DNA from: Sutcliffiella tianshenii
Lineage (GTDB): Bacteria > Bacillota > Bacilli > Bacillales > Bacillaceae_I
Direction: 5' to 3'
DNA length: 64,000 nt
NCBI RefSeq assembly: GCF_016908565.1
Contig: NZ_JAFBED010000007.1
Span: 1-64,000 of the forward strand
A model generated the notes under the pieces. It worked only from the letters and a program-made list of their open reading frames with translations. It searched no databases and had not been told where the DNA came from. Numbering within the stretch: the stretch's first letter is position 1; each line of letters opens with the position of its first letter. A program made the translations under genes and the position numbers. Shown here in pieces: positions 46,068 through 55,295 of this stretch.

Positions 46068-47147
46068 TTATCTATTTCTAATGCTATCGACTGTTGCTTG
46101 ATCCGTTGATTTTACCAGCTTCACAATCAATTCACGTGCTGCTGCATAGTCATCTACATGAATGATGGAAGCATGTGTATGAATGTAGCGTGAGCAGATT
46201 CCGACGACCGCAGATGGTACCCCTTCATTGGAGGTATGAACTCTTCCTGCATCGGTGCCGCCTTGTGAAATGAAATATTGATATGGAATGTCATTGCTTT
46301 CCGCTGTGTCTAGGACAAAGTCCCTCATCCCGGTGTGGGTGATCATGGAGCGGTCATAGATGCGCAGCAATGCTCCTTTACCAAGATGTCCAAACTCTTT
46401 TTTATCGCCCGTCATATCATTAGCAGGCGACGCGTCCAAGGCAAAGAAAATATCAGGCTTGATCATATTGGCAGCCGTCTGGGCACCACGAAGGCCCACT
46501 TCCTCTTGCACTGTTGCGCCAGAATAAAGGACATTCGGCAACTTCTCTCCTTGAAGATCTTTAAGGAGCTCGATGGAAAGACCGCAACCATAACGATTGT
46601 CCCAAGATTTTGCCAGGATTTTCTTTTCATTTGCCATCGGTGTAAATGGACAGATCGGAACGATAGGCTGCCCCTGCTTGATGCCGATCCTTAAAGCGTC
46701 CTCTTTGTCATCGGCACCGATATCAATCAGCATGTTCTTGATTTCCATCGGCTTGCTGCGTTTTGCTTCATCCAACAAGTGCGGAGGAATGGATCCCACC
46801 ACCCCAACAACGGGACCATTATCTGTCATCACCTGCACCCTTTGCGCCAATAATACCTGGCTCCACCAGCCACCAAGCGTCTGAAAGCGCAGCATTCCAT
46901 TTTCCGTGATGCTAGTGACCATGAATCCTACTTCATCCATATGCCCTGCCACCATGACAGTCGGACCTGTTTCATCCCCGCGTTTAACTCCAAAGATCCC
47001 GCCTAGGCGGTCCTGTACCACTTCATCAGAATATTTCTCCAGTTCGCTGCGCATAAAGCGTCGTACATCATGCTCAAATCCTGGTGCCCCTTGCAATTCC
47101 GTCAATGTTTTAAAAAGCGATAAAGTTTCTTGATTCACAGTTTTCAT
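46068..47147 (-). CDS. ytoP: M42 family aminopeptidase (YtoP, glutamyl aminopeptidase/endoglucanase-like)
   Basis: A cytosolic dinuclear metallo-aminopeptidase of 359 aa. Metal ligands and catalytic residues sit in [12 protein letters not shown] (His, Asp), SWDNRYGCG (Asp), [12 protein letters not shown] (tandem Glu), ALDASPAND (Asp) and [10 protein letters not shown] (His). [14 protein letters not shown] is also typical of M42. Family members have been annotated both as glucanases and as aminopeptidases; the peptidase role is the sound one. ATG start after GGGAGATG. Its place between ytoQ and ytzB is backbone synteny, interrupted here by cphBA and DUF84. Confidence 0.93.
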   Translation of the reverse strand: MKTVNQETLSLFKTLTELQGAPGFEHDVRRFMRSELEKYSDEVVQDRLGGIFGVKRGDETGPTVMVAGHMDEVGFMVTSITENGMLRFQTLGGWWSQVLLAQRVQVMTDNGPVVGVVGSIPPHLLDEAKRSKPMEIKNMLIDIGADDKEDALRIGIKQGQPIVPICPFTPMANEKKILAKSWDNRYGCGLSIELLKDLQGEKLPNVLYSGATVQEEVGLRGAQTAANMIKPDIFFALDASPANDMTGDKKEFGHLGKGALLRIYDRSMITHTGMRDFVLDTAESNDIPYQYFISQGGTDAGRVHTSNEGVPSAVVGICSRYIHTHASIIHVDDYAAARELIVKLVKSTDQATVDSIRNR

Positions 47148-47399
47148 CTCCCAAAAATTATTAGTTGACCTGATTATGTAAAATAAAATACTTAGGCTAT
47201 TTCGTTTAGATTATCGAAATATTTTTATTATTATTGTATCGAACTTTCTGGATACTTTCCACCTTTAACATGACATTTATTTGAATAACAAGTTATACTA
47301 TTATTAATGGCGAACAGGGAGGAAAATCCCACGTACTTACCAAAAATTGAAAAGGCTTACCTTTTATAGCAGTCTGATAAGAGAGAGGATGGGACTTCA

Positions 47400-47711
47400 A
47401 TGAAATGGAAAACGTTATTACTTGGTGCCGGCATCGGAATTGCCGCAGCATACTTCTTTACGGAAGCATCCAAGCAACAGTCGATCAAACCGGAGAAAGC
47501 ATTGAAAATCGCAAAAGATGCCTTCAAGAAAAAAGGTCCTGTTGACGGTTCATGGATACAGATGGTACCTGAAACCGTAATCAAGCATGACATTACCTAT
47601 TCCGTATACCGTGGCGGAATATCACGAAGAATTGACAAAGTGCTGGAGCAGTATGAATTTATTGTGGATAAGAGTACCGGAGTTTTGCTGGATGTCAATC
47701 AGATTAAATGA
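47400..47711 (+). CDS. ytzB: YtzB-like small PepSY-domain protein
   Basis: A 103 aa protein with a short N-terminal hydrophobic segment (LLLGAGIGIAAAYFF) followed by a PepSY-like unit (KPEKALKIAKDAFKKKGPVDG … SYTGVL-like end KSTGVLLDVNQIK). It is probably anchored at the outer face of the membrane; function unknown. ATG lies after AGAGAGGATGGG. It converges on ytnP. Confidence 0.85.
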   Translation: MKWKTLLLGAGIGIAAAYFFTEASKQQSIKPEKALKIAKDAFKKKGPVDGSWIQMVPETVIKHDITYSVYRGGISRRIDKVLEQYEFIVDKSTGVLLDVNQIK

Positions 47712-47719
47712 ACTTTTTA

Positions 47720-47758
47720 AAGGTGCCTGGTGTGGGAATACCCTGCCAGGCACCTTTC
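47720..47758. terminator. Terminator between ytzB and ytnP
   Basis: AAGGTGCCTGG / CCAGGCACCTT inverted repeat between convergent genes, followed by TTCTATTT. Confidence 0.85.
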
Positions 47759-47761
47759 TAT

Positions 47762-48610
47762 TTACTTTTCTCTTTCCACCTTGTCAGAGATCTCAAAATC
47801 CTTGTTCCACTTTACCGCCCGGTAGATGGCATCATGATAAAAAGTGAACCAAGCATTGCGGGCAATCCCCTCTTTAATCCATTTTTCCTTTGCATAGATC
47901 GACGTCATCGGATAATCATCATAGGCCAGTACCCAAAGGGACGGGGAATGCGCATGTGTAGGCATAAGATCAGCCATATGAAGCAGCACTTCATTCCCTT
48001 GAACCAACTCGATGATGCTGTGCCCATCACTATGTCCGCCTGTATGTATCATTTTTATCCCTTGTTCCAGTGTTACTTCCTTTTCGAATGGACGGATCTG
48101 CTCCTCGATCCCTTGCCAGTTCATTTCCCAATAGGTATTCCTTGAACGTATATTAGGATTCTTCATTTCCTCCCACTCTATGCTCGATACATGGATGCTG
48201 GCATTTGGATACAAAGAGACATATTCCTCTTTTTCTGCATCCCATCTATTCAAGCCGCAGACATGATCGAAATGAAGATGTGTCATAAGTACCATATCGA
48301 TATCTTCTGTTGCCAGCCCCAGGGTTTCCAAATCTTTTTCAATGGATGACTCCTCGAGAACACCGAAGTTTCTTTTCTGCTTGTCAGAAAGCTTGCCATT
48401 CCCGATTCCTGCATCAATCAGAATATTCTTGTCACCAGTCTGCAGTAGAATTGGGTCGGTCCTAAGTTCTATCTGATTCTGTTCGTTAACAGGGTACTTC
48501 CTCGACCAAAGCGCTTTTGGCACCACCCCGAACATTGCGCCTCCATCCAGATGCGTGACTCCCCCGTTAAGCCAGGTCAGCTTCCATTGTCCAAAAGATA
48601 TTGCTTCCAT
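47762..48610 (-). CDS. ytnP: YtnP, metallo-β-lactamase-fold lactonase
   Basis: A 282 aa MBL-fold hydrolase. The zinc site reads His111-x-His113-x-Asp115-His116 (HLHFDH), with a further His in [10 protein letters not shown], Asp in MADLMPTH and His in FYHDAIYRA. In B. subtilis YtnP is reported as a quorum-quenching lactonase; the same substrate here is inferred. ATG follows GGGGAG. It is transcribed toward ytzB, with the tandem repeats at 48744–48860 on its upstream side. Confidence 0.92.
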   Translation of the reverse strand: MEAISFGQWKLTWLNGGVTHLDGGAMFGVVPKALWSRKYPVNEQNQIELRTDPILLQTGDKNILIDAGIGNGKLSDKQKRNFGVLEESSIEKDLETLGLATEDIDMVLMTHLHFDHVCGLNRWDAEKEEYVSLYPNASIHVSSIEWEEMKNPNIRSRNTYWEMNWQGIEEQIRPFEKEVTLEQGIKMIHTGGHSDGHSIIELVQGNEVLLHMADLMPTHAHSPSLWVLAYDDYPMTSIYAKEKWIKEGIARNAWFTFYHDAIYRAVKWNKDFEISDKVEREK

Positions 48611-48743
48611 ATTTAACTCTCCCCTCGATAGACTTGTCCTTATTTTAACAAAAGAATGAAGAAAGCGCCTTCATAATGAGGCAGCTAAAAAAATAGCCGT
48701 TTACACGGGTGATTCGGTGTTCGATTTTCCTTGGATATTTCAG

Positions 48744-48860
48744 ATATCAACGAAAATTTTCATATATCAATGAATCCGATTGGGATATCAACGAAAATTT
48801 TCATATATCAACGAGAATTTATTTTTATCGATGAAAACAACTGAGATATCGATAAACCGC
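48744..48860. repeat. 20–21 bp tandem array (about 6 units)
   Basis: TATCAACGAAAATTTTCATA-type units begin at 48745, 48765, 48786, 48806, 48826 and 48847 (spacings 20, 21, 20, 20, 21). The first and third units are identical over 20 bp; later ones shift to TATCGATGA. A/T tracts recur once per unit. It lies in the 369 bp gap between the 3' end of trmB and the 5' end of ytnP; the remainder of that gap shows only the trmB terminator. Confidence 0.85.
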
Positions 48861-48929
48861 ACCATCCGACAAATTTCACGCCGCCCTTGATACGCAACAA
48901 AGCACCATGTCACAAACTTTTTTCCTAAA

Positions 48930-48974
48930 AACCAAAATGACCGCTCCCCTGGTATACACCAAAAGAACGGCCAC
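48930..48974 (-). terminator. Terminator of trmB
   Basis: Minus-strand TGGCCGTTC / GAGCGGTCA (two G·U pairs) with a long loop, followed by TTTTGGTTTTT. Confidence 0.7.
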
Positions 48975-48979
48975 TATCA

Positions 48980-49621
48980 TCAATCCTGATATTTCACTTC
49001 ACAACGATAAATAGGTTGTCCCAAGCTTGAGAACTTCTCTTCATATTCCGTCATGATATTCCCCTCGTAGTCGCTGTTATGCAAGTCCAGGCTTACGTAT
49101 TTCAGAAGCAGTCCATAGGACGAGAAACTCATGAGGGAGTATTCGAATAATCCTCTGTTGTCTGTTTTAAAATGAATTTCGCCTTGTTCCACCAATACCG
49201 TTTTATATAGATCTAAAAAGTCCTTATATGTCAGCCTTCTCTTTTCGTGGCGACCTTTTGGCCAAGGGTCGGAAAAGTTGAGGTAAACCTGGTTCACTTC
49301 CCCTTTTTCGAAAATCTCGGTCAGTTTCTTTGCATCCACATTCAATAGCTTCACATTCGGAATGTCAGCTGTCACTGCGCGTTCCAATGCCTTTACAATG
49401 ACACTTTCGAATAATTCAATGCCTATATAATTGATATCCGGATTGGCTTTTGCCATTTCCGTAATAAAAGTCCCTTTCCCGGTACCGACCTCGATATGGA
49501 TCGGATTGGAATTGCCAAACAGAGCAGCCCACTTCCCTTTGTGCTCCTCAGGATTTGGAATGCAATAGAATGCATTTTCTGCAATATAATCTTTTGCCCA
49601 TGGTTTATTTCTGAATCTCAT
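48980..49621 (-). CDS. trmB: tRNA (guanine-N7-)-methyltransferase
   Basis: Forms m7G46 in tRNA with SAM. 213 aa, the usual TrmB size. The SAM-binding motif [17 protein letters not shown] (about 41–57) is followed by [16 protein letters not shown], then [20 protein letters not shown], which holds the catalytic and tRNA-binding residues. The C-terminus has the TEYEEKF pattern. ATG start. Divergent from ytzH. Confidence 0.97.
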   Translation of the reverse strand: MRFRNKPWAKDYIAENAFYCIPNPEEHKGKWAALFGNSNPIHIEVGTGKGTFITEMAKANPDINYIGIELFESVIVKALERAVTADIPNVKLLNVDAKKLTEIFEKGEVNQVYLNFSDPWPKGRHEKRRLTYKDFLDLYKTVLVEQGEIHFKTDNRGLFEYSLMSFSSYGLLLKYVSLDLHNSDYEGNIMTEYEEKFSSLGQPIYRCEVKYQD

Positions 49622-49673
49622 TATATGTCACCTCATATGCTAGATAGATTTTCTAATTCATCCCTATTCACAG

Positions 49674-49707
49674 AAAAAAATCGATCCGAAAGACCGATTC
49701 TTTTTTT
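49674..49707. terminator. Terminator-like hairpin between divergent trmB and ytzH
   Basis: AAAAAAATCGATC / GACCGATTCTTTTTTT flank a 5–7 nt loop with A7 and T7 on either side. It lies between two divergent genes, where no gene ends. It could act as an attenuator of the ytzH leader or insulate the two promoters (inference). Confidence 0.5.
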
Positions 49708-49777
49708 GAGTATAAGAATGATTATATGACGAAAGCTAATCTTATCGTTTATTTTATTTTCAAAAGGAGTGCATGTC

Positions 49778-50056
49778 ATGCCGTTAAATTATCATGATCA
49801 GATACACTTGTTAAAGGATATTTTGGCGGATCATCAGATTGATTGCTGCGGTTCTGTTTCTGAGTATGAACAGCTTGAACGAGTAATCAAGTCGCTGATG
49901 GTCAATTCCGAGATTGATCAAAATGTAAAAAGTGTCCTTCAGGATATATATACCTACAGTCAGGCTGGAATCAATTCAAGCAATGTCAACGAGCATGTAC
50001 AGGCCCATCAAGGCCAGTTCACCAACTGGATCGACAGCATCGACCAATACTCATAG
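49778..50056 (+). CDS. ytzH: YtzH-like protein
   Basis: A 92 aa helical protein of the YtzH family (MPLNYHDQIHLLKDIL, QIDCCGSVSEYEQLERVI, DIYTYSQAG). Function unknown. The start is ATG 49778, 8 nt after AAAAGGAG; the GTG at 49769 overlaps that site. Its last 6 bp overlap the 3' end of ytmP on the other strand, with no terminator between. Confidence 0.88.
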   Translation: MPLNYHDQIHLLKDILADHQIDCCGSVSEYEQLERVIKSLMVNSEIDQNVKSVLQDIYTYSQAGINSSNVNEHVQAHQGQFTNWIDSIDQYS

Positions 50057-50860
50057 TTCAACAGGCAATAACCGTTCCAAATAATTCAGCCAGTTCATTT
50101 TTTCTTTTTCAATGTTCTTCTGATGATACCATTGAACAGAAAGAATCGTCTGGGCGATCACATACCAATGCATACGATGGCGCAAATCATCTGTAAGCTC
50201 AATGCCATAGATGGACAGCCAATCCTGCCAATCCTGTTCTGGGATGTACCAGTATAAGAGCATGCAAAGATCGATGGCAGGGTCCGCTATGACCGCCCCG
50301 TCCCAATCAATGAGGAAGAGCTCATTGCTATGTGACAACAGCCAATTGTTATGGTTCAGGTCACTATGACAGACCACTTTATCCTTATATTGTACATTAG
50401 GCATTTCTTGCAGCAGGAAGTCAAGGGATTTTTGAATCACTTCCAATGACAACAGATCCAATGCCATGCCTTTTTTAATATCAGCCAAAATGGTACTTGG
50501 CTCTACCGGTTCTTTCCCCAGTCGAGTGAGCATATCAAGGAGCTCTTTAGAGTGGTGTATTTTGTGAAGTAGTTGTGCCACTGTTTCTTTGTTCATGTCA
50601 CTCGGCTTCAATTCCCTTGCGCTGATCCAATGCTGGGCCGTAATGACATCCCCGTTTTCGAGACGCTTTGTCCAAACTAATTTAGGAACAATTCCCTCTG
50701 CAGAAAGAACAGCCAAGAATGGCGATGAATTCCTTTTCAAGAAGAGTTTCTTCCCATCATTTTGAGCAAAATATGCATCTCCGGTCAAACCGCCGGCAGG
50801 ACTGATTTTCCACTCATCACCTAATAAATGTTCCAACCATTTCACCTTCAATTTCAACAC
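50051..50860 (-). CDS. ytmP: YtmP, choline/aminoglycoside kinase-fold phosphotransferase
   Basis: A 269 aa APH-fold phosphotransferase. Kinase motifs are KKLFLKRNSSPF (ATP-binding Lys), VCHSDLNHNNWLL (catalytic loop, HxDxxxxN) and LFLIDWDGAVIADPAIDL (metal-binding DWD). Substrate is not known, perhaps a sugar or amino alcohol. It tracks B. subtilis YtmP closely from WLEHLLGDEW. The start is uncertain: the reading begins at GTG 50860, but GTG at 50845, giving MKWLEHLLG, is as likely. It lies between amyX and ytzH as in B. subtilis. Confidence 0.88.
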   Translation of the reverse strand: MLKLKVKWLEHLLGDEWKISPAGGLTGDAYFAQNDGKKLFLKRNSSPFLAVLSAEGIVPKLVWTKRLENGDVITAQHWISARELKPSDMNKETVAQLLHKIHHSKELLDMLTRLGKEPVEPSTILADIKKGMALDLLSLEVIQKSLDFLLQEMPNVQYKDKVVCHSDLNHNNWLLSHSNELFLIDWDGAVIADPAIDLCMLLYWYIPEQDWQDWLSIYGIELTDDLRHRMHWYVIAQTILSVQWYHQKNIEKEKMNWLNYLERLLPVEL

Positions 50861-50980
50861 AACTTTTCATCAAAAATTAGACCGCCAAGCACCGGAGCGC
50901 TGAGCTGATCACTTTTATCTTTGTAATTCTTCTATAATTTTATCGGACAATACCCGCAAATGTTAATCTATAATAAAAAG

Positions 50981-51014
50981 CAAAAAAACAGCTATTGGAT
51001 AATTCACAATAGCT
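50981..51014 (-). terminator. Terminator of amyX
   Basis: Minus-strand AGCTATTG / CAATAGCT inverted repeat with a 9 nt loop and GTTTTTTTGC tail. Confidence 0.88.
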
Positions 51015-51067
51015 ATCTAATAAATTTTATCGTTATTTCCCAATTAAATCAAGTACTTCTGGAACAA

Positions 51068-53215
51068 TTAATATTGTGCCAAAACAATAGTACTGATGGG
51101 ATCGACGATTATTTCTTTTTGTATAATGGATGGTGCATCAAGGTTCACCTGTAGGTCCTTGACGAGGATCTCCCAGTCTGAATCGTCTGGCAGCGCTATT
51201 TTTTCCGGTTGCAGTGCGTTATGGAACACGACAAGCAGCTTATTCCATTTCCCGTAGGCTTTCACGTCCTGCAGCTTAAAAATAAGCAAATGCCCGTTAT
51301 CTTGCGGGAATGTCAGATGCTTGTGTATTTCTGTAGCGGTGGAAAAGCGGAATGCTCCATGACTTCTCCTTAGTGCAATGAGGCCTTGTACATATGACAC
51401 CTCTTTTGCGAATCTATGCTTTCTTCCCCAATCGATCCAATTTATTGTATCGGGGGATTTATAGCTGTTCTCCTCGCCTTGCTTTGTACGAAAGAACTCC
51501 TGTCCTGCATGAAGAAAAGGGATGCCTTGGGAGAGCAGGATGATGGATGTCGCGAGCATCTGCCTCCGCTGGCGGACTTCTTCTGTTTCATGGCTATTGC
51601 ATATTGCCATCTTATCCCACATGGTGTGATTATCATGGGATTCCACATAATTGACCGACTGGGTGGGTTCGACGAATAACCCTCTAAAATGGGGATCCAA
51701 TCCCACACTGCCCGAAAGCGTTTGCTTGAGACTCTGGATTTTATGGGTATTCCCCAATGAAAAACCCCTATCAAACAAATTGAAGGTACTGCCTTTGATG
51801 GAGTCCCTGACCATATCATTAAAAAACGCCAGGCCGGGCATTTTTTTCGCATTCATGATCATCGCCTTCTGTTCGGCTGGTAAAGGTGTATTCAATTCCC
51901 ACCCTTCACCAAGGAGGATGGCACCAGGTTTATGTGTATCGATAAGCTCCTTGATGGCGTTCATCGTGGCCACATCCAAAATACCCATCAGATCGAATCG
52001 GAATCCGTCCACATCATACTCTATGATCCAATATCGGATGGAATCCAAAATGAATTTCTGTACCATTCTGCGTTCGGATGCAATATCATTGCCGACTCCC
52101 GTCCCATTGGAAGGCATCCCATGATGATCGTGGCGGAAATAATAGCCTGGCACGATCTTTTCAAAAGAGGAATCCTCCCGCACAAAAACGTGATTATATA
52201 CAACGTCCATGATGACCCTTAAATCTTCTTTGTGCAACTTCCCAATGAGATTCTTCAGTTCCAGTATTCTCGAGTAGGGATCCGCGGGATCTGACGCATA
52301 GCTTCCCTCAGGGACATTGAAGAACAATGGGTTGTATCCCCAGTTATAGTCCTTATCAGGCTCTTCCTCATCAACACCGCCGAAATCATTCACAGGAAGC
52401 AGTTCCACATGGGTGACTCCCAGCTGTTTTATATAAGGAAGACCGGTAACCCCTACATCTTCAACGGGAGGGTCCTCCGTAAACGCTGCGTATTTGCCTT
52501 TTTGACTCATCCCGCTTTTTGGGTGAGAGGAAAAGTCCCTGATATGCAGTTCATAGATGATGGCATCCGTTGCACTTAGAAATGGGGGCAGTGCTGTCTT
52601 TGGCACATTGACCTTTTCCGGATTGATAATGACTCCCGCTCCGCTATTTATCGTGGTGGCCATTGCATAAGGGTCCACTGCTTCCCTCCAGATGAGATTC
52701 ACACATACGAGATAAGTATATTGGAAACCCTCCAGATCGCCTTGGATAGTGATGCGCCAAATTCCTTTTTCCTCTGGGATGAGTGAATAATGGATCGGTT
52801 CCTGGCTGTCTGGAGCAAGCAGCTTTATTTTTACCGAAGTTGCGGTTGGGGCCCAAACCGTGAAGGTTGTTTCCCCAAGGTGATAGGCTGCACCCAAATC
52901 GTTTTCTTCGTAATAATAGAGTTCATCGAATGCTGCAGTCCTGATCACCGCACCAATCTGCAAATCTGTTTTTCTGCCATGCTCATCCTTCACTTTATAT
53001 TTAGCTCCTATGGAAATGGGGGCATCTGCCTTGCATCTATATTTCACCGAATGCCCAAGGTTCTCTTTTTCCAAGATGTGCAAGGGCTGCTGATTCTCTT
53101 TCAATAGAAGGGTAAAGAGACTTGATTCTCCATGATGGCGGTCAGTCGGCAGTAGAATCGTAATACAATCCATCTCATCTAAATAAGCTTCAAATTCTCT
53201 TTTGATGAATATCAC
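51068..53215 (-). CDS. amyX: Type I pullulanase
   Basis: Cytoplasmic debranching enzyme that cleaves α-1,6 links of pullulan and glycogen-type glucans. 715 aa, no signal peptide. An N-terminal β domain (DLQIGAVIRTAAFDELYYY) and a CBM48-like domain (about 95–195) precede the GH13 barrel. The type I signature YNWGYNPLFFNVPEGSYASD is intact. GFRFDLMG carries the nucleophile Asp, LLGEGWE the acid Glu, and ESHDNHTMWD the third Asp. The start is GTG at 53215, 8 nt after GGAGG. It lies next to ytmP as in B. subtilis. Confidence 0.95.
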   Translation of the reverse strand: MIFIKREFEAYLDEMDCITILLPTDRHHGESSLFTLLLKENQQPLHILEKENLGHSVKYRCKADAPISIGAKYKVKDEHGRKTDLQIGAVIRTAAFDELYYYEENDLGAAYHLGETTFTVWAPTATSVKIKLLAPDSQEPIHYSLIPEEKGIWRITIQGDLEGFQYTYLVCVNLIWREAVDPYAMATTINSGAGVIINPEKVNVPKTALPPFLSATDAIIYELHIRDFSSHPKSGMSQKGKYAAFTEDPPVEDVGVTGLPYIKQLGVTHVELLPVNDFGGVDEEEPDKDYNWGYNPLFFNVPEGSYASDPADPYSRILELKNLIGKLHKEDLRVIMDVVYNHVFVREDSSFEKIVPGYYFRHDHHGMPSNGTGVGNDIASERRMVQKFILDSIRYWIIEYDVDGFRFDLMGILDVATMNAIKELIDTHKPGAILLGEGWELNTPLPAEQKAMIMNAKKMPGLAFFNDMVRDSIKGSTFNLFDRGFSLGNTHKIQSLKQTLSGSVGLDPHFRGLFVEPTQSVNYVESHDNHTMWDKMAICNSHETEEVRQRRQMLATSIILLSQGIPFLHAGQEFFRTKQGEENSYKSPDTINWIDWGRKHRFAKEVSYVQGLIALRRSHGAFRFSTATEIHKHLTFPQDNGHLLIFKLQDVKAYGKWNKLLVVFHNALQPEKIALPDDSDWEILVKDLQVNLDAPSIIQKEIIVDPISTIVLAQY

Positions 53216-53262
53216 ACCATATTCCTCCCTTCAAAAAAGGCCTAACTAAAACTAACTCCCTT

Positions 53263-54198
53263 TCATTTCCATTCAGGACGGTCCACATAGGTGGATTGGC
53301 AGTGGGAAAGCAATACCCCTGCCGCTTTCAACTGGTTATGTTTAAGAGGAAGTTTGTTGGCTCTCATCTTCTCAAACCACGATTCATATCCTCTTTTATC
53401 AATAACATGGATATCAGATGGCCCGTCTGTGATGTCTATATATCCGTTGTGATGCAGTAGCACCTTGGTTATAGGAAAATCAACATCATGATAGGCAAGA
53501 ATATTCTTTATTATAGACCCCATTCGATTCAGGCTAATCGTTGGATTTACAATTTTTCTTTCCTTTTCCTTTTCCCTGATCGCCCAGAAGCGTTCGTTGT
53601 TTCCAAGCACCACACTGTTTTGCTCTTCTTCCATATACGTAATCGCTATGATTTCGGCAGGGGTGATGAGGATCACTTCGAGTTCAACAGGTGCGTGCTT
53701 TACTAGGAAGATAGGTTTATACATGACCAGGTAAGTATCCGGAAAGCGCTGGAGGAAATAGAGAAGCGTCGACTCCCGCTTATAGTTTTTTTGCAGATAG
53801 GACATCTCCCGGATCGTGGAACTGGCCCACTTAAGCTGCAAGGGGAGGATCGCATTCAGGAATAGCTGCTTTTTCTCCTCCGGCGACCTATCCCCTAAAA
53901 GCTTCGGCAGTTCCCACTCATCAAGTTCTTCCTCGGACTTTACCACCTTCCCGATATGAAGCTCCTCTTCCACTTCCGGCTTCTTTTTCAAAGATTGAAA
54001 AAGAGTGGTTAGTTTATTTTGCTTTAACGGCTCCTCCTCTTGAAGCGAGGACAGCTCCGTTTCTGACTGTGGATCCGGCTCCTGCTGCAGGAAGGTGTTC
54101 CACTGCTGTTTTTTTAATCGCATATATTGGCTTGGATAGCGATAAACATCCACTTCATAACGAGATATATAATCTTGCAGTTTTATTAGCTGAGCCAC
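53263..54198 (-). CDS. Conserved protein, YtlQ position, NERD-like segment
   Basis: A 311 aa soluble protein. It opens MAQLIKLQDYISRYEVDVYRY and has a charged linker (about 35–105). The C-terminal half reads ELEVILITPAEIIAITYME and NNERFWAIREKEKERKIVNP. That order (hydrophobic strand, Glu-rich turn, W, then an NP-x-S-x-NRMG helix) recalls NERD domains, but the catalytic Asp…EVK pattern is not clear. The nuclease link is therefore weak inference. Its place between amyX and the LrgAB pair matches where I recall ytlQ in B. subtilis. ATG start. Function unknown. Confidence 0.75.
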   Translation of the reverse strand: MAQLIKLQDYISRYEVDVYRYPSQYMRLKKQQWNTFLQQEPDPQSETELSSLQEEEPLKQNKLTTLFQSLKKKPEVEEELHIGKVVKSEEELDEWELPKLLGDRSPEEKKQLFLNAILPLQLKWASSTIREMSYLQKNYKRESTLLYFLQRFPDTYLVMYKPIFLVKHAPVELEVILITPAEIIAITYMEEEQNSVVLGNNERFWAIREKEKERKIVNPTISLNRMGSIIKNILAYHDVDFPITKVLLHHNGYIDITDGPSDIHVIDKRGYESWFEKMRANKLPLKHNQLKAAGVLLSHCQSTYVDRPEWK

Positions 54199-54220
54199 AT
54201 GGGTTCACTCTTTTCTATAT

Positions 54221-54907
54221 CTATAGTAAATACTGTACGGCCACAGGCAGCATAAAGGCATATACAATCGCCGATAGAATCATGCTGATTGAACTGAACG
54301 CTGCCTCTTCTTTTCCATACTCCATCGCTTTGGCCGTTCCAATGCCATGAGCGGCATTCCCATACCCTACTCCTATTCCTAAAAAATGCTCGATATGAAA
54401 CATCTTTAATAGGTAAGGGCCAAAAATGGCACCCATCATCCCGCTTAATACAACAAACGCTGCTGCAAGGCTTGGAATCCCTCCAGTCATGGAAGCGATA
54501 TCCATCGCTATAGGGGATGTAACCGACTTTGGAAGAAACGTTGCAGCATAAGCACGATCCAAGCCTGCCATTTTGACAAAGGCAAAGCCTGAAATAAGAC
54601 CAGCTGCAATTCCGGAAGCCACTCCTGCAAATAATGGAAGCATATATTGATAGATCTTCCCACGGTTCCGGTATAAGGGATACGCCAAGGCAACCACTGC
54701 AGGACTGAGCAATTCATTGATCCATTTTCCACCGGTCATATATGTTTCATAGTGGATGTTGGTTGCCAAAAGAAGCACGATAAGCAGCATCGTAGTCGTT
54801 GCCACAGGCACTAATAGAGGCCAGCCTACATGTTCGTATATCACTTTCATTCCCATATAGGCAAGAATGGTAAGGAAGAAAAATACTATACCGATAATAT
54901 AGATCAC
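54221..54907 (-). CDS. LrgB/CidB family membrane protein
   Basis: A 228 aa integral membrane protein with about six to seven helices. The LrgB-family core is clear: LLSPAVVALAYPLYRNR, FLPKSVTSPIAMDIASMTGG, and GIGYGNAAHGIGTAKAM-like (VGYGNAAHGIGTAKAME). Family members are described as antiholin-like proteins or, in B. subtilis PftAB, as a pyruvate facilitator. Which applies here cannot be told. The start is GTG at 54907, one base after the stop of the CidA/LrgA gene, so translation is coupled. Confidence 0.88.
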   Translation of the reverse strand: MIYIIGIVFFFLTILAYMGMKVIYEHVGWPLLVPVATTTMLLIVLLLATNIHYETYMTGGKWINELLSPAVVALAYPLYRNRGKIYQYMLPLFAGVASGIAAGLISGFAFVKMAGLDRAYAATFLPKSVTSPIAMDIASMTGGIPSLAAAFVVLSGMMGAIFGPYLLKMFHIEHFLGIGVGYGNAAHGIGTAKAMEYGKEEAAFSSISMILSAIVYAFMLPVAVQYLL

Positions 54908-54908
54908 T

Positions 54909-55286
54909 TTATACGCCTCTCTTTTTTCTTTTATCGGCCAATTCTACGGCTTTTTGACCCACCAGTCCTGAAATGACCATGACCAGGAAAGTACTCAATA
55001 ATAAAGCGAGTAAAATGAGGGATCCTTTACCCGCAAAAACGTCTGGGTATCGGATGACCCCTACAGTTGCAGGAACAAAAAATAATGGCATATATCTCAG
55101 GAGCAGACCGGACCCTTCGTCCAGCAGCCTGTCTTTTACTATTCCGCTTAACAGCAGGAAAAATAAAAGAAGCATCCCGATGATACTTCCAGGAACAGGT
55201 ATCTCAAAGGTTCGTTGAATCAAAACCCCTATCCAATAAAAAAAGTAGAGGCAGGCTATCTGCAGTACAATTCTAATTCCCTTCAT
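54909..55286 (-). CDS. CidA/LrgA family membrane protein
   Basis: A 125 aa protein with four membrane helices. It has the CidA/LrgA pattern: GVLIQRTFEIPVPGSIIGMLLL, then LLRYMPLFFVPATVGVI. It works with the adjacent LrgB-type protein as a two-component membrane system (holin-like or pyruvate transport). ATG start; the upstream thpR gene ends 9 bp away, so thpR, this gene and the LrgB gene may share one transcript. No LytST regulator is adjacent. Confidence 0.88.
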   Translation of the reverse strand: MKGIRIVLQIACLYFFYWIGVLIQRTFEIPVPGSIIGMLLLFFLLLSGIVKDRLLDEGSGLLLRYMPLFFVPATVGVIRYPDVFAGKGSLILLALLLSTFLVMVISGLVGQKAVELADKRKKRGV

Positions 55287-55295
55287 TTAGTTCTC

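Noticed and set aside
51713-51728. cre-like CGAAAGCGTTTGCT inside amyX
   Set aside because: Three mismatches at conserved positions and deep inside the coding region.
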